A stretch of DNA of 25,895 nucleotides from NCBI GenBank assembly GCA_001796935.1, contig MGNX01000082.1, positions 1-25,895 on the forward strand, written 5' to 3'. The notes under the pieces were generated by a model, which saw only the letters and a program-made list of their open reading frames with translations, had not been told where the DNA came from and did no database searches. Shown here in pieces: positions 1-7,251 of this stretch (positions are counted from its first letter, which is position 1; each line of letters begins with the position of its first letter). The DNA comes from Chloroflexi bacterium RBG_16_60_22. GTDB taxonomy: Bacteria > Chloroflexota > Dehalococcoidia > Dehalococcoidales > RBG-16-60-22. Position numbers and translations under genes: made by a program.

Positions 1-912
1 CAGGGTGTTAAAATTGGGCAGCAGCGCCCCGGCTTCCCGGGTCAACTCCTTGAGCGCCAGGCCGACATTGACCAGATGGTGAGACGGGTCAAGGTGTTTC
101 ATGCATTTCAGCGGTGAGGAGAGCGGGGCCACCTGGTAGCCCAGCTCCCGGGCCAAGGGTTCGTAGATGACCGGCTCGTCGGCGAGTTCCCCGGAGACGT
201 ACATGGTCACGTTGGGGCGGATGGGACTATCCTGATTGTTGGAATTATAGAACTGGACCGTCCGCTTAATTTCGTCCTTGACTATCGCCAACCGGTCCCG
301 TGACGAGAGGGATTCCTGGGGGAAGGTCACCGTGCGGATAGGCTGAGGAATGCCGCCCGCCAGGACAACGACGTCAAACTCCCGGGTCTGCACATCCACC
401 ACGATGCAGGTCGATTCCCGGGCCAGCCGTGACAGGGCCAGCGGTTTGATGTCCATGAGGTACGGCTTGAACCCCGCCTCGCTAAGTACCCGGAACAGGG
501 TATCCGCAATCTGGCGCGGTATGGCCACCATGAACGCCTGTAACTTCCCCTCGGAGGCTCTCACCACCTGCCAGGAGACGTAGAGCTGTTCCACCGGCAC
601 CGGCAGCACCCGCCTGGCCTCCCGGTTGACCGCCTCGTCAAGCATCGCCCGCGGCAACTCCGGGAGCACCACGGGCCGCGTCAGGCAATGGAGCCCGCTC
701 AGGCCGACGATAATCTTCCTGGCACCAATCCGATTGGTCTTGAAAAGCTGTTTAATCTTTTCGACCAGCTCCGCCTCTTTTTCCTTGGTATTAATTTCGG
801 TGAGGCCTGTGTCCAGCGGTACGTTGGCCAGCTTGGTTATCCGCTTGCCCCGGGTAACCATGAGGCGGATATTGGTATCATCGATATATAGCGTGGTAGT
901 GTTCTTGGCCAT
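1..912 (-). CDS. pilM: Type IV pilus assembly protein PilM (actin-like ATPase), C-terminus cut by window edge
   Basis: I translated this directly: ATG at 912 reads open for 304 codons to base 1, so the gene continues outside the window. The product begins MAKNTTTLYIDDTNIRLMV, the phosphate-1-like strand of the actin/FtsA fold of PilM, and carries the PilM-type stretches VVLPELPRAMLDEAVNREA and FMVAIPRQIADTLFRVL, followed by the second phosphate-binding region around CIVVDVQTREFDVVV. PilM is a cytoplasmic actin-like protein that binds the N-terminal tail of PilN and ties the inner-membrane alignment complex to the PilB/PilC motor. It starts 2 bases after the stop of the PilO-like gene and is surely cotranscribed with it. 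Here it is the distal gene of a pilB-pilC-pilO-like-pilM order, the reverse of the usual pilMNOPQ-first arrangement. The family call is firm; only the missing end is unknown. Confidence 0.9.
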   Translation of the reverse strand, partial: MAKNTTTLYIDDTNIRLMVTRGKRITKLANVPLDTGLTEINTKEKEAELVEKIKQLFKTNRIGARKIIVGLSGLHCLTRPVVLPELPRAMLDEAVNREARRVLPVPVEQLYVSWQVVRASEGKLQAFMVAIPRQIADTLFRVLSEAGFKPYLMDIKPLALSRLARESTCIVVDVQTREFDVVVLAGGIPQPIRTVTFPQESLSSRDRLAIVKDEIKRTVQFYNSNNQDSPIRPNVTMYVSGELADEPVIYEPLARELGYQVAPLSSPLKCMKHLDPSHHLVNVGLALKELTREAGALLPNFNTL

Positions 913-914
913 TT

Positions 915-1478
915 TTATTTTTCCTCGTAAGAGTGGACTACCATCTGAATGGCGGCGGACGAGCCGGCTTCGTCATCTCCTGAGACGACGGTAATGGTGG
1001 CCGACTTTACGACACCGGTGGTGAAGCCGCTGTTGAGGTTGATGACGAAATCGATAATATCTTCCACCGCGCCGGTGACGCGGGCGCTGACCGACATGGT
1101 GGAGACACCGACGCCTCCCAGCGTCGTCTTCTGTATCGCCGTGTTGCTGATGTTCTGTACCGCCACGTTGGAGTATCCGGCGATGACGAAGAACTTATCG
1201 GTGACATCAACGCTCACGACCGTCTGCCGCAGCCTGTCCTTGGCCTCACTGAGCTGGGCTTCAGCTTCGGCCACCTGCTTTCCGAGCGTTTCCAACTGCT
1301 GGTCAAGCTGGGTGACCTCTATTTTGCTCAATCTCGACTCGGACATGGCCAGGTTTTCGTCAAGCTTGGACTGCTGCTGGAGCTGCTGCGAACGGGTTAC
1401 CCCCAGGCCGGCGAGGACGACGACGAAGATACCCGCCGAGAGAATCAACCAGCTCGCTTTACTTAATTTTATTTTCAT
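915..1478 (-). CDS. PilN/PilO-like inner-membrane alignment protein
   Basis: The product has 187 residues: a short cytoplasmic basic start (MKIKLSK), one membrane segment at about residues 9-27, a coiled-coil-prone stretch rich in Gln, Glu, Leu and Lys at about 30-85, and a C-terminal alpha/beta domain at about 90-185. This bitopic layout is that of PilO (and PilN), which form a periplasmic heterodimer linking the inner-membrane motor to the pilus. No catalytic motif is expected or seen. It lies 26 bases after pilC and 2 bases before pilM. Only one such subunit is visible, so it may combine the PilN and PilO roles, or the partner may lie beyond the left edge. The Shine-Dalgarno is weak (GGAT, 8 bases from ATG). 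The architecture and context support the call; primary-sequence similarity alone would be weak. Confidence 0.7.
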   Translation of the reverse strand: MKIKLSKASWLILSAGIFVVVLAGLGVTRSQQLQQQSKLDENLAMSESRLSKIEVTQLDQQLETLGKQVAEAEAQLSEAKDRLRQTVVSVDVTDKFFVIAGYSNVAVQNISNTAIQKTTLGGVGVSTMSVSARVTGAVEDIIDFVINLNSGFTTGVVKSATITVVSGDDEAGSSAAIQMVVHSYEEK

Positions 1479-1504
1479 ATCAGCATCCGGCTGTTTACCG
1501 ACGT

Positions 1505-2713
1505 TTAAAATGCCTGCCCGTAGATGGAGTACATCGCGGAGACCATCGACAGGGCAATAACCCCGACGACCCCGGCGATGAGTATCGTCATAATCGGCTG
1601 GATCATGGCTATCAGGTTCTTGGTCTTATCCGAGGCTTCCGATTCGTAGTTCTGGGCCACGGCGCTCAAAGATGCATCCAGGCTACCGGTCTCCTCCCCC
1701 ACCTTGACCATCTGGACCATCATCGGCAGGAAGAGGCGGTCCTTGGACATGGGACGGGAGAGACCCTCGCCCTTAAGCATCTCCGTCTGGACATTGTAGA
1801 GCGATTGCGCCATGACCCGGTTGTTGCTTCCCTGGATAACCAGGGGCATAATCTCCGTCAGCGGCAGGCCGGCCGTATACAGCAATGAGATACTGCGGCA
1901 GCAGCGGGATAGCTCGTTAAGGTGCCTTACCCGCCCCATCACCGGCAGGCGCAGCATGAACCCGTCCAGCCTGTAACGGCCGTCCGGCGTTTTAATATAG
2001 ATAATGACGGCACCCACCACCGCCAGTATCCCCAGCATGATATGACCGGCGTACTCGCGGAGAATGACGGAGGCATCCATCATCATCCTGGTTATGGCGG
2101 GCAACTCGGCGCCCAGCGACCCGTAAAGGTCGGCGAAGGCCGGCAGGACGAAGAACATCAGCACACCGACCACGATGACCGTAACCACCGCGGCTATGGC
2201 GGGGTACATCAGGGCGCTCTTAATACCCTTGCTGGTGGCGAGCTCCTTCTCCATGTAGTCGGCCACCTGGCGCAGCATCATCTCGAGGCCGCCGGTCTGC
2301 TCGCCGATGCCCAGCGTCCGGCAGCTCATCGGGGAAAAAACATCCGGGTGTTTAGCCATGGATGCGGAAAGCTGGTTGCCGCCGCGGAGGTCGGAAATGA
2401 CCTCGGAGACCACCCGCTTCATGGAGCGGTTGGATATCTGTTCCTGCAGCAGCTCCAGGGCGGTGACGATGTTGACGCCGGACTCCAGCAGCAGGGCCAG
2501 TTGGCGGTAGAGCAGGATGACCTCGACGGGTTTTACGGGGAACATCTGCATGCTCAGCTTGCCCAGGCTAAAGAATGGAATGTACGGTTTCAGGTTGATC
2601 ATACGATAGCCGGCAAAGCCGAGCATATCGGTAATCGCTTCTTCGCTGGTTGCCGCCAGCTTTCCTTTGACTATCTCGCCCGCTTCGCTGCAGGCGATAT
2701 ACTGATACATCAT
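1505..2713 (-). CDS. pilC: Type IV pilus / type II secretion inner-membrane platform protein PilC (GspF family)
   Basis: The product has 402 residues, the usual PilC/GspF length. It has two T2SSF domains (about residues 65-190 and 270-392). Both carry the family's four-helix cytoplasmic repeat: LLYRQLALLLESGVNIVTAL begins the first and the GLPLTEIMPLVIQ region the second. Each domain ends in the conserved glutamate stretch (GIGEQTGGLEMML and KVGEETGSLDASL). Hydrophobic segments sit at about 170-192, 222-242 and 372-394. PilC is the membrane platform on which the hexameric ATPase PilB acts to extend the pilus. The start is an ATG-ATG pair at 2713/2710 with GGAG about 10 bases upstream. It follows pilB by 39 bases and precedes the PilO-like gene by 26, so the operon order is clear. 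The gene appears intact. Confidence 0.95.
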   Translation of the reverse strand: MMYQYIACSEAGEIVKGKLAATSEEAITDMLGFAGYRMINLKPYIPFFSLGKLSMQMFPVKPVEVILLYRQLALLLESGVNIVTALELLQEQISNRSMKRVVSEVISDLRGGNQLSASMAKHPDVFSPMSCRTLGIGEQTGGLEMMLRQVADYMEKELATSKGIKSALMYPAIAAVVTVIVVGVLMFFVLPAFADLYGSLGAELPAITRMMMDASVILREYAGHIMLGILAVVGAVIIYIKTPDGRYRLDGFMLRLPVMGRVRHLNELSRCCRSISLLYTAGLPLTEIMPLVIQGSNNRVMAQSLYNVQTEMLKGEGLSRPMSKDRLFLPMMVQMVKVGEETGSLDASLSAVAQNYESEASDKTKNLIAMIQPIMTILIAGVVGVIALSMVSAMYSIYGQAF

Positions 2714-2752
2714 CAGGACATCGCTCCGCTAATTTCCGGTCTTCTGATAACG

Positions 2753-4279
2753 TTACCCCACGGTATAAGCGTTACGCAGGACTTCCGAGGGTGTGGTGAT
2801 ATTCTCCTTGACCTTGGACATGCCGTCCCGCAGCAGCGTGACCATCCCCTCCTTAACGGCCTGGTGGCGCAGCTCGGTGGCGGTGGTACCCTTGACCAGC
2901 ATCGTTTTAATCTCGTCGCTGGTGACGAATATTTCAAATATGCCGGCGCGTCCCCGGTAGCCGCTGCTAGCGCATGACTTGCATCCGGCCCCGTAGACGA
3001 ACTCCTTCCTCTCCTCGCCCATCTCCTGGGAATAAATAAGGCTCTCCGCGGGTGATGCCTCGATGGGCCTGGCGCAGTTGGGGCAGACGCGGCGCACCAT
3101 GCGCTGGGCGACGACCCCGATGAGCGCCGATGATACCAGGAAGGGCTCCACGCCGAGGTCCATGAGGCGCAGCACCACGCCGACGGCATCGTTAGCGTGG
3201 ATTGAGGACAACACCAGGTGCCCGGTCAGGGCCGACTGTATGGCGATGTTGGCGGTCTCGGCGTCGCGTATCTCGCCGATGAGTATGACGTCGGGGTCGA
3301 GACGCAGTATCGACCTCAAGCCGCTGGCGAAGGTGATGCCGGCCCGGGGGTTGACCTGAATCTGGTTGATATCAGAGAACCGGTACTCTACCGGGTCTTC
3401 CACGGTGATAATGTTGCGCTCAACCTGGTCGAGTGAGTTTACCGCAGCGTAAAGGGTAGTGGTCTTGCCCGCTCCGGTCGGTCCGCTGACCAGGATGATG
3501 CCATAGGGAACCTTGAGCATATTTCCGAACTTCTCCAGGCTATTGGGGAGAAAACCGAGGTCGGACAGGTCCAGAGATGCCCGGGACTTGTCCAGGAGGC
3601 GCAGCACCGCCATCTCACCGTAGACGGTGGCGATGATGCCCACGCGGATATCGATGAGGCGTCCCTTCGTCTTCACGGAGAACTGGCCGTCCTGGGGGCG
3701 GTGGTGGTCGGCGATGTTCATGTTGGCCAGGATTTTAATCCGGGAGATTATCGGCGTCAGCGTCGTTAACGGCATCGTCAACATGTCATGGAGGGTGCCG
3801 TCGATGCGGTAGCGTACCCTGATAATATCCTCGCCCGGCTGGATATGAATGTCGGATGCCCGGGCCTTGACCGCCTCGTCAACAATCAGCGTCAGGGCCT
3901 GGGCTACCGGCGCCTCGGTAGCCGTATCGATGCTCAGTTGTTTATTCGTCTTGCTCGTCTTGCCAACGTCGGCGCGGGAAATGCTGGAAATCTGTTTTTC
4001 AATCTCGTCATAGGCCTTGTAGTTAAAGTCGATAGCTTCCAGAATTTCTTCGGCGGGGGCGGCCTCGGGCTCGATGCGCATCTGGCTCCAGCTGGCCAGG
4101 GCTTCAAGGGCCAGAATATCGGACGGGTTGGCCATGACCACGTGCAGGACGTTGCCCTCCAAGGTCAGGGGTATGGCCAGGTACTTGCGCGCCATGGCCT
4201 CGGGGATTAACTGTAGGGCTTCCGGTTGAGGCGAGTTCTTGTTCAGGGTGCTCTGGATTTTTCTGGTGGAATCCGCCAT
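2753..4279 (-). CDS. pilB: Type IV pilus assembly ATPase PilB (GspE/T2SSE family)
   Basis: The product has 508 residues with an MshEN-like N-terminal domain (about 20-90) and a T2SSE ATPase core. Visible motifs are Walker A GPTGAGKTT at 266-274, the Asp box VEDPVEY near 293-299, Walker B RLDPDVILIGEIRD near 326-339, and the His box GHLVLSSIHAND at 353-364. A tetracysteine zinc site is formed by C399, C402, C433 and C436. The zinc site and the N domain fit an extension ATPase (PilB/GspE) rather than the retraction ATPase PilT. It hydrolyses ATP in the cytoplasm to drive pilin polymerisation through PilC. It is the first gene of the pil operon seen here. The start is ATG 4279 with a weak AAGG upstream. 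At 508 residues it is somewhat shorter than many PilBs, mainly in the N-terminal region. No pilin or PilT gene lies in the window. Confidence 0.95.
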   Translation of the reverse strand: MADSTRKIQSTLNKNSPQPEALQLIPEAMARKYLAIPLTLEGNVLHVVMANPSDILALEALASWSQMRIEPEAAPAEEILEAIDFNYKAYDEIEKQISSISRADVGKTSKTNKQLSIDTATEAPVAQALTLIVDEAVKARASDIHIQPGEDIIRVRYRIDGTLHDMLTMPLTTLTPIISRIKILANMNIADHHRPQDGQFSVKTKGRLIDIRVGIIATVYGEMAVLRLLDKSRASLDLSDLGFLPNSLEKFGNMLKVPYGIILVSGPTGAGKTTTLYAAVNSLDQVERNIITVEDPVEYRFSDINQIQVNPRAGITFASGLRSILRLDPDVILIGEIRDAETANIAIQSALTGHLVLSSIHANDAVGVVLRLMDLGVEPFLVSSALIGVVAQRMVRRVCPNCARPIEASPAESLIYSQEMGEERKEFVYGAGCKSCASSGYRGRAGIFEIFVTSDEIKTMLVKGTTATELRHQAVKEGMVTLLRDGMSKVKENITTPSEVLRNAYTVG

Positions 4280-4325
4280 ATTTGCCTTGATTTTTCTTTA
4301 TATTATCTACGGTTATTTCAAATTC

Positions 4326-4354
4326 ATCTTATATACCTTTCGTCCCATTTACAA
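4326..4354 (-). promoter_or_regulatory. Candidate sigma-70-type promoter for the pilB operon
   Basis: Read on the minus strand, TTGTAA (4349-4354) and TAAGAT (4326-4331) are separated by exactly 17 bases, upstream of the pilB ATG at 4279. Each box matches the consensus at 4 or more of 6 positions. The surrounding region is AT-rich compared with the genes. It is divergent from the xer promoter. The boxes are weak enough that this is only a candidate. Confidence 0.4.
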
Positions 4355-4405
4355 TAGCTATTTGGTAATAGGAGGTATGGGTGGTGCGGGGGAAAAACCC
4401 CCCAC

Positions 4406-4433
4406 TTGACACGGCACTTTAATACGGTAAAAT
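4406..4433 (+). promoter_or_regulatory. Strong sigma-70-type promoter upstream of the xer recombinase
   Basis: A perfect TTGACA (4406-4411) is followed after 16 bases by TAAAAT (4428-4433, 5 of 6). The predicted start is near 4440, giving a leader of about 75 bases before the ATG at 4516. A GGGGG-AAAAA-CCCCCC hairpin (4388-4403) lies directly upstream of the -35. A direct repeat TATGTTAAA occurs at 4436-4444 and 4449-4457, at and just after the predicted start site. Confidence 0.65.
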
Positions 4434-4515
4434 ATTATGTTAAAATACTATGTTAAATAGTAATAATATTATCCGGGTTCGGCGCCGGCACAATCTTAAA
4501 ATAGCGAGGAGTGGC

Positions 4516-5430
4516 ATGATTAAGCTTATTGATAGCTTTCTCAACTATCTGGCGGTAGAGAAGGGTTATTCGGAACACACCATCTCGGCCTACCGCAACG
4601 ACCTCACCGGGCTGGCCGATTTCACTAAAAGGGAGACGGCCAAGCCGGGGGCCGCGCCATCCTGGGCAAGCTTTAGCCGGCAGAGCATGCTGGGCTACCT
4701 GCTCGACCTCAAGGAGCGGGGCTACGTGGCGACGACGATGGCGCGCAAGGTGGCGGCAGCCCGCTCTTTCTTCGGCTTCCTGGTAGCGGAGGGTGAAATC
4801 AAGACCGACCCTACCGAAAACATGAGCTCGCCCAGCGTGGGCAAGGCGTTACCCAAGCCCATCTCCATCAGCCAGGTCCGGCAGCTGCTGGAGCAACCGT
4901 CCAAGCTGTCCACCGCCGAGGCCCGGCGGGACCGGGCCATGCTGGAGCTACTCTACGCCAGCGGCATGAGAATCAGCGAGCTGGTGGCCCTAAACCTGGG
5001 CGACGTCAACACCGGGGGAGACTACTTCGTGCGGTGCTTCGGCAAGGGGCGCAAGGAGCGCATCATCCCCCTGTACGAGCAAATCGCCAAGACCGTGCAG
5101 CAGTACATCGATGAAGACCGTCCCAAGCTGGCCCACGGCCGCAAGGAGACGGCGATGTTCCTCAACGCCCGCGGCGAGCGGCTCACCCGCCAGGGGTTCT
5201 GGCAGAAGCTCAAGGGGTACGCCAAGTCGGCCGGGTTGAGCTCCCAGGTTAGTCCCCATACCCTGCGGCACAGCTTTGCCACCCACATGCTCAGCGGCGG
5301 GGCGGACCTGAGGTCAGTCCAGGAGCTGCTGGGACATGCCAACATATCCACCACGCAGGTCTATACCCACCTGACCACAGAGCATGTCCGCCGCAGCTAT
5401 GATAAGGCCCACCCCCGGGCCAGGGAATAG
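4516..5430 (+). CDS. xerC: Site-specific tyrosine recombinase, XerC/XerD type
   Basis: The product has 304 residues from ATG 4516, which has GAGGAG 4 bases upstream. An upstream in-frame ATG at 4450 would add 22 residues that fit no Xer family start. The N-terminal SAM-like core-binding domain begins IDSFLNYLAVEKGYSEHTIS. The full catalytic set is visible: R152 (GMRISEL), K177 (GKGRKER), H248 and R251 (HTLRHSFATH), H274 (LLGHANIS) and nucleophile Y283 (TTQVYTH). These enzymes cut and rejoin DNA through a 3'-phosphotyrosine and usually resolve chromosome dimers at dif with FtsK. The C-terminal HANISTTQVYTH wording is closer to XerC than XerD, but the two cannot be separated without a tree. No att or dif site or cargo is visible nearby, so a housekeeping role is favoured over an integrase. 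It is followed 17 bases later by a small membrane-protein gene. Confidence 0.9.
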   Translation: MIKLIDSFLNYLAVEKGYSEHTISAYRNDLTGLADFTKRETAKPGAAPSWASFSRQSMLGYLLDLKERGYVATTMARKVAAARSFFGFLVAEGEIKTDPTENMSSPSVGKALPKPISISQVRQLLEQPSKLSTAEARRDRAMLELLYASGMRISELVALNLGDVNTGGDYFVRCFGKGRKERIIPLYEQIAKTVQQYIDEDRPKLAHGRKETAMFLNARGERLTRQGFWQKLKGYAKSAGLSSQVSPHTLRHSFATHMLSGGADLRSVQELLGHANISTTQVYTHLTTEHVRRSYDKAHPRARE

Positions 5431-5447
5431 TTTTCAGGAGGTTACGG

Positions 5448-5729
5448 ATGCCAGGCAGGTCAAAACACGGTAGAGGCAAGCAACCTCATCAGAGCAAGAA
5501 GAGCCGGGCGATGCGCCGGCAGGAAGTAACATCCCCGCGGCCGGTAGCGGAGGCCGGGGCGCCGCCGACGGTTGCCGCCGCTGCACCCCTCCCGCCGCCG
5601 AAGCCGGCCGCTCCGGCAAAAGTCAAGGTGATAGAATATCCTTACATCACCGCCGAGTTACGCCGCATCGGTATCCTGGCGGGGATAATAATCGTTATAT
5701 TGGTCATTCTCTCTCTTGTTATTTCGTAG
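5448..5729 (+). CDS. Small tail-anchored membrane protein, function unknown
   Basis: The product has 93 residues. The N-terminal 30 are strongly basic (Lys, Arg, His; MPGRSKHGRGKQPHQSKKSR). Residues about 30-58 form a Pro/Ala-rich flexible linker. A single hydrophobic segment at about 74-92 (ILAGIIIVILVILSLVIS) ends the protein. AGGAGG sits 6 bases before the ATG, the best ribosome site in this stretch, so it is a real gene. It lies 17 bases after xer and about 19 before pcm, as if in one operon. The layout resembles tail-anchored or nucleic-acid-binding small proteins, but I recognise no family. The basic N-terminus may face the cytoplasm and touch RNA or DNA; that is only a guess from charge. 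Confidence 0.8.
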   Translation: MPGRSKHGRGKQPHQSKKSRAMRRQEVTSPRPVAEAGAPPTVAAAAPLPPPKPAAPAKVKVIEYPYITAELRRIGILAGIIIVILVILSLVIS

Positions 5730-5748
5730 TCCTTCCGCAGTGGCCGCT

Positions 5749-6384
5749 ATGGACTTCGCAGCAGCCAGGGCTAAACTTATCGAGCACCTCGCCGACGAGG
5801 TCAAGGACAAGCGGGTGCTGGACGCTATGTCCCGCGTACCCCGGGAGCTCTTCGTGCCGGCGGAGGAACGCTACCACGCTTACGAGGACCGGCCGCTGGC
5901 CATCGGCCACGAACAGACGATATCCCAGCCTTATATTATCGCTTTGATGACGGAGGCGCTGGAACTTACCGGCGGGGAAAAGGTGCTGGAACTGGGCACC
6001 GGCAGCGGCTACCAGACGGCCATCCTCGCCGAGCTGGCCGGGCAGGTGGTTACCGTGGAACGCGTGCCGGAGCTGGCGGCATCGGCCCGGAAGGTGCTGG
6101 AAAAGCTGGGCTATACCAATATCGAGGTACACCTGGCCGAGGAGACCCTGGGCTGGAAGCAGGCGGCCCCCTACGATGCCATTATAGTGACCGCTGGCGC
6201 GCCGCGTGTCCCCGATGAGCTGCTCGACCAGCTGGCCGTCGGCGGCCGCATGGTGATACCGGTAGGCTCCCGTTACGTTCAGGAGCTCTGCCAGATAACC
6301 AAGCGCGGGGATAGAAACATGCTGCGCAAGATGGGCGGCTGCCGTTTTGTCTCGCTCATCGGTAAAAGCGCCTGGGAAAACTAA
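5749..6384 (+). CDS. pcm: Protein-L-isoaspartate O-methyltransferase
   Basis: The product has 211 residues from ATG 5749, the standard length. An in-frame TTG at 5716 would overlap the previous gene and lacks a ribosome site. The family signature GHEQTISQPYI is at about 53-63 and the SAM-binding motif I VLELGTGSGYQ at about 79-89, followed by VVTVERVPELA (motif post I) and YDAIIVTAGAP. It methylates abnormal L-isoaspartyl residues in aged proteins using S-adenosylmethionine, starting their repair. The C-terminal strand ends with the typical RFVSLIGK segment. There is no clear Shine-Dalgarno, so translation may depend on coupling with the small membrane protein 19 bases upstream. A nitroreductase follows 24 bases later. 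Confidence 0.93.
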   Translation: MDFAAARAKLIEHLADEVKDKRVLDAMSRVPRELFVPAEERYHAYEDRPLAIGHEQTISQPYIIALMTEALELTGGEKVLELGTGSGYQTAILAELAGQVVTVERVPELAASARKVLEKLGYTNIEVHLAEETLGWKQAAPYDAIIVTAGAPRVPDELLDQLAVGGRMVIPVGSRYVQELCQITKRGDRNMLRKMGGCRFVSLIGKSAWEN

Positions 6385-6408
6385 TGAACAGGAAAACGGA
6401 GGACAGCC

Positions 6409-6984
6409 ATGGACGTTCTTGATGCCATTATGGGCCGGAGGAGCATCCGCCGCTACAAGTCCAACCCTGTTGATGACGCCAAAATAAAGACGGTCCTGGA
6501 AGCGGCGCACTGGGCGCCTTCCTGGGGCAATAAGCAATGCTGGCGCTTTATCGTGGTGCGGGACCAGGAGACCAGAAGCAAAATAGCCGATACCCTGATG
6601 AAGATACGGGTCGAGAACGAGCTGGTGGAGAACGCCGCCGCCAGGGGAATCAGGCAGGCGCCGGTGCTGATTGTGGTCTGTGCCGAAAAAGGCCAGGCGG
6701 GGTTCCGCTCCGACGGTACGCCGGTGACCGATAAAGGCGACGTCTGGTATATGTTCGATGTGGCTTTAGCCGTGGAGAACCTGGCCCTGGCCGCCCACTC
6801 GGTGGGGCTGGGGACGGTCATCGTCGGGGGGTTCGATACCACCAGGGTGGAGGAAATCCTCGGCGTGCCGGACGGCTACCGCGTCGTCACCATGACGCCG
6901 CTGGGCGTCCCCGACCATGCCGGACAGGTGTCCCCCCGCAAGGACCTCGCCGAGGTCACCTACCACGAGAAATTCGGCCGGTAG
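6409..6984 (+). CDS. Nitroreductase-family FMN oxidoreductase (copy 1)
   Basis: The product has 191 residues and a full nitroreductase fold. The N-terminal FMN-phosphate motif GRRSIRRY is at about 9-16, APSWGNKQCWRFIVV (FMN and dimer contacts) at about 36-50, and LAAHSVGLGTVIVGG near 127-141 gives the second FMN-binding strand. Such enzymes reduce nitro groups, quinones, flavins or enones with NAD(P)H; some act as dehalogenases or dehydrogenases, so the substrate is open. A clear ribosome site (GGAGGA) precedes the ATG. A close paralogue starts 267 bases downstream, and a nested repeat element separates the two. It may be the last gene of the xer-pcm operon. Confidence 0.9.
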   Translation: MDVLDAIMGRRSIRRYKSNPVDDAKIKTVLEAAHWAPSWGNKQCWRFIVVRDQETRSKIADTLMKIRVENELVENAAARGIRQAPVLIVVCAEKGQAGFRSDGTPVTDKGDVWYMFDVALAVENLALAAHSVGLGTVIVGGFDTTRVEEILGVPDGYRVVTMTPLGVPDHAGQVSPRKDLAEVTYHEKFGR

Positions 6985-6998
6985 CTTTCTTCCGATTC

Positions 6999-7179
6999 TG
7001 TCATTGCGAGGAGCCCGCCTGAGGCGCGACGAAGCGATCTCCATGAATAAACCTTGAACTCCGAATGTCATTCCCGCAAAAGCGGGAATCCAGGGGGGCA
7101 GGCTGGGTTTTCCGGCCAAGCCGGAGAATGACAGGTATATCGGGAGGAGAGATTGCTTCGCCTCCGGCTCGCAATGACA
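6999..7179. repeat. Nested inverted-repeat element between nitroreductase paralogues
   Basis: The outer arms are TGTCATTGCGAGGAGC... at 6999-7042 and its inverted partner at 7146-7179 (ending GCTCGCAATGACA). Inside lies a second inverted pair, TGTCATTC (7066-7073) against GAATGACA (7126-7133). This holds two hairpins: TTCCCGC-aaaa-GCGGGAA (7071-7088) and TCCGGC-caa-GCCGGA (7111-7125). GTCATTGCGAG...GAAGCGATCTC and GTCATTCCCGC...GCGGGAATCC are well-known dispersed bacterial repeat types. The element has no coding potential and no transposase. No clear target-site duplication is visible. It fills most of this intergenic stretch and could fold into a cruciform or a transcript terminator. Confidence 0.8.
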
Positions 7180-7251
7180 TTACCGGCCGGCCGCGTGACC
7201 GCTCCCGGCGTTTCGTGTTAGAATATCCCTGGACACAAAAGGAGGGAATGC

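Noticed and set aside
1922..2977. A 351-codon open frame on the plus strand opposite pilC and pilB.
   Set aside because: It is an antisense shadow rich in His, Gly and Gln and low in normal core structure; the minus-strand genes have clear domain motifs.
4377..4409. A 10-codon ORF starting ATG 4377 right after AGGAGG (4370-4375).
   Set aside because: The spacing is only 1 base, too short for a ribosome site, and the peptide ends inside the -35 of the xer promoter.
4516..5430. The tyrosine recombinase as an integrase of a mobile island.
   Set aside because: No tRNA, att-like repeat, cargo or other mobility gene is adjacent, and the protein is of Xer housekeeping length and sequence type.
6999..7179. 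The clustered repeats were considered as a CRISPR array.
   Set aside because: The units are inverted and nested rather than regularly spaced direct repeats, there are no unique spacers of constant length, and no cas gene is near.
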